DNA of 64,000 nt from Undaria pinnatifida (taxonomy: Eukaryota > Sar > Phaeophyceae > Laminariales > Alariaceae), in the NCBI GenBank assembly GCA_012845835.1, contig JABAKD010000018.1, positions 1-64,000 on the forward strand, written 5' to 3'. Shown here piece by piece: positions 63,403-64,000 of the stretch. Made by a program: the position numbers and the translations under genes. The notes beneath the pieces are model-generated. The model did not search any database and was not told the origin of the DNA. It saw only the letters and a program-made list of their open reading frames with translations. The first letter of the stretch is position 1; every line of letters begins with the position of its first letter.

Positions 63403-63645
63403 TTCTAGAGGCTACCGCGGGGGAGGGGGGGGGCACCCCCATTTCCCCTGCCGTTGTTGAGGTTTCCATCCTTCGCACGAGTGACTCTGTACCTCACGGA
63501 CAAGAAGAATGTTTGGAAAACAACAAATCATCGCAGCGTAGGTTACCATGCCGTCGCGGATTCATACCGCCAAAAAATAACAGCACGAAAGGCTAAGCTC
63601 GCCAAGGAACAGGGGATCACTCGCGCGAGTGACCCCGAGCCACCG
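63403..63645 (+). repeat. Dispersed hairpin-ended repeat, family 3, copy f
   Basis: The best-preserved terminal hairpin: GGGATCACTCGCGCGAGTGA followed by CCCC (63613-63636). Upstream landmarks are GAGGCTACCGCGGGGGAGG, ACGAGTGACTCTGTACCTCA and GCGGATTCATACCGCC. The element separates units seven and eight of the coding-like array, which explains their wider spacing (about 511 bp). Confidence 0.7.
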
Positions 63646-63702
63646 GCACCGCAAACGTGACTCCTCCACTGGTGTGCAGCCTTGGTCGGGGTATACGTCT
63701 CT

Positions 63703-64000
63703 CTATCTGTCGCCCGTCGCGCAGCACAGGAGAACCTTAAGGTCGTCCAAAGTGAAGGCTTGTTTCTCGTCCGAACTAGCGGTAAGACTCGACAACGCCG
63801 GCAGCCCGTCATCATCATCCTCTTCCTCCTCCTGCTCCTCCTCCTCCTCCCCAGAAATATCACATCCATCATTGTTTTGGCGTCGCATTCCGTCAGTCCT
63901 ATCAAAATGTCTCGCACCCGTCTGACCCGAACCTCTCCCCACAACCTCCTCCCCCTCCTGCTCCTCCTCGTCGTCGTAGCTATGCACAGCACCATGCCTC
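63703..64000 (-). CDS. Partial acidic protein with DEKQAFTLDDLKVLLC core, unknown family
   Basis: On the minus strand this frame is open from the window edge (64000) down to a stop near 63703, so its true start lies outside the window. It has an acidic stretch (YDDEEEQEGEE), a region with RTDGMRRQNNDGCDISG, a second acidic run (EEEEEQEEEEDDDD), and then SDEKQAFTLDDLKVLLC followed by CATGDR and the stop. It is the eighth and least decayed member of the repeat series to its left, and the only one without an internal break in the visible part. I do not recognise the family. The acidic runs come from a CTC-type microsatellite (63812-63851 on the + strand), which may have expanded in place. An exon that ends near ATG-GGC by splicing is possible. 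Confidence 0.45.
   Translation of the reverse strand, partial: RHGAVHSYDDEEEQEGEEVVGRGSGQTGARHFDRTDGMRRQNNDGCDISGEEEEEQEEEEDDDDGLPALSSLTASSDEKQAFTLDDLKVLLCCATGDR

Overview
This window looks like nuclear DNA of a eukaryote, probably an alga or another protist, although the sequence does not let me name the taxon. It has very low gene content, two large satellite arrays, many short dispersed repeats with terminal inverted repeats or hairpins, C-rich and purine-rich low-complexity tracts, and no bacterial operon structure. I found no protein-coding gene that is both intact and confidently recognised. Most open frames are chance frames or lie inside satellite DNA.

Layout. 1-6670 is a tandem array of a 324-bp satellite: two leading units with indels, 18 units that read as identical, and a truncated last unit. 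6671-18510 is mostly unique DNA with two copies of a hairpin-ended repeat (family 3), a decayed minisatellite-like stretch with TTCCG dyads near 9 kb, and no recognisable gene. 18514-18930 is a border zone of small tandem repeats and strong GC hairpins. It leads into a second satellite array (18931-30838) of about 300-bp monomers arranged as a five-monomer higher-order repeat of about 1523-1525 bp, with one deleted copy and one copy that looks recombinant. 30839-32150 holds a small ORF and two short tandem arrays.

32.1-64 kb is a mosaic of dispersed nonautonomous repeats. Family 1 is 250-320 bp with inverted ends resembling ACGCGTGCTACGATAGA. Family 2 is about 200-300 bp with GAGCCATCCC-type ends. 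Family 3 is about 220-250 bp and ends in a GATCACTCGCGCGAGTGA hairpin. Family 4 is a 70-150 bp conserved block. Between two similar same-orientation repeat blocks (about 52.7-53.3 and 54.6-55.5 kb) lies the C-terminal part of a PIF1-like DNA helicase broken by an in-frame TGA. This is the only recognisable protein family and the best candidate for an autonomous mobile-element remnant.

The right end (61.56-64.0 kb) carries about eight decayed copies of a roughly 255-bp unit. Its minus strand encodes a recurring peptide, DEKQAFTLDDLKVLLC. The two best copies differ only by synonymous changes over this peptide, which points to protein-level selection and an uncharacterised coding family.

Overall the window fits heterochromatic (pericentromeric, subtelomeric or otherwise gene-poor) DNA, with satellites and mobile-element remnants rather than cooperating genes.
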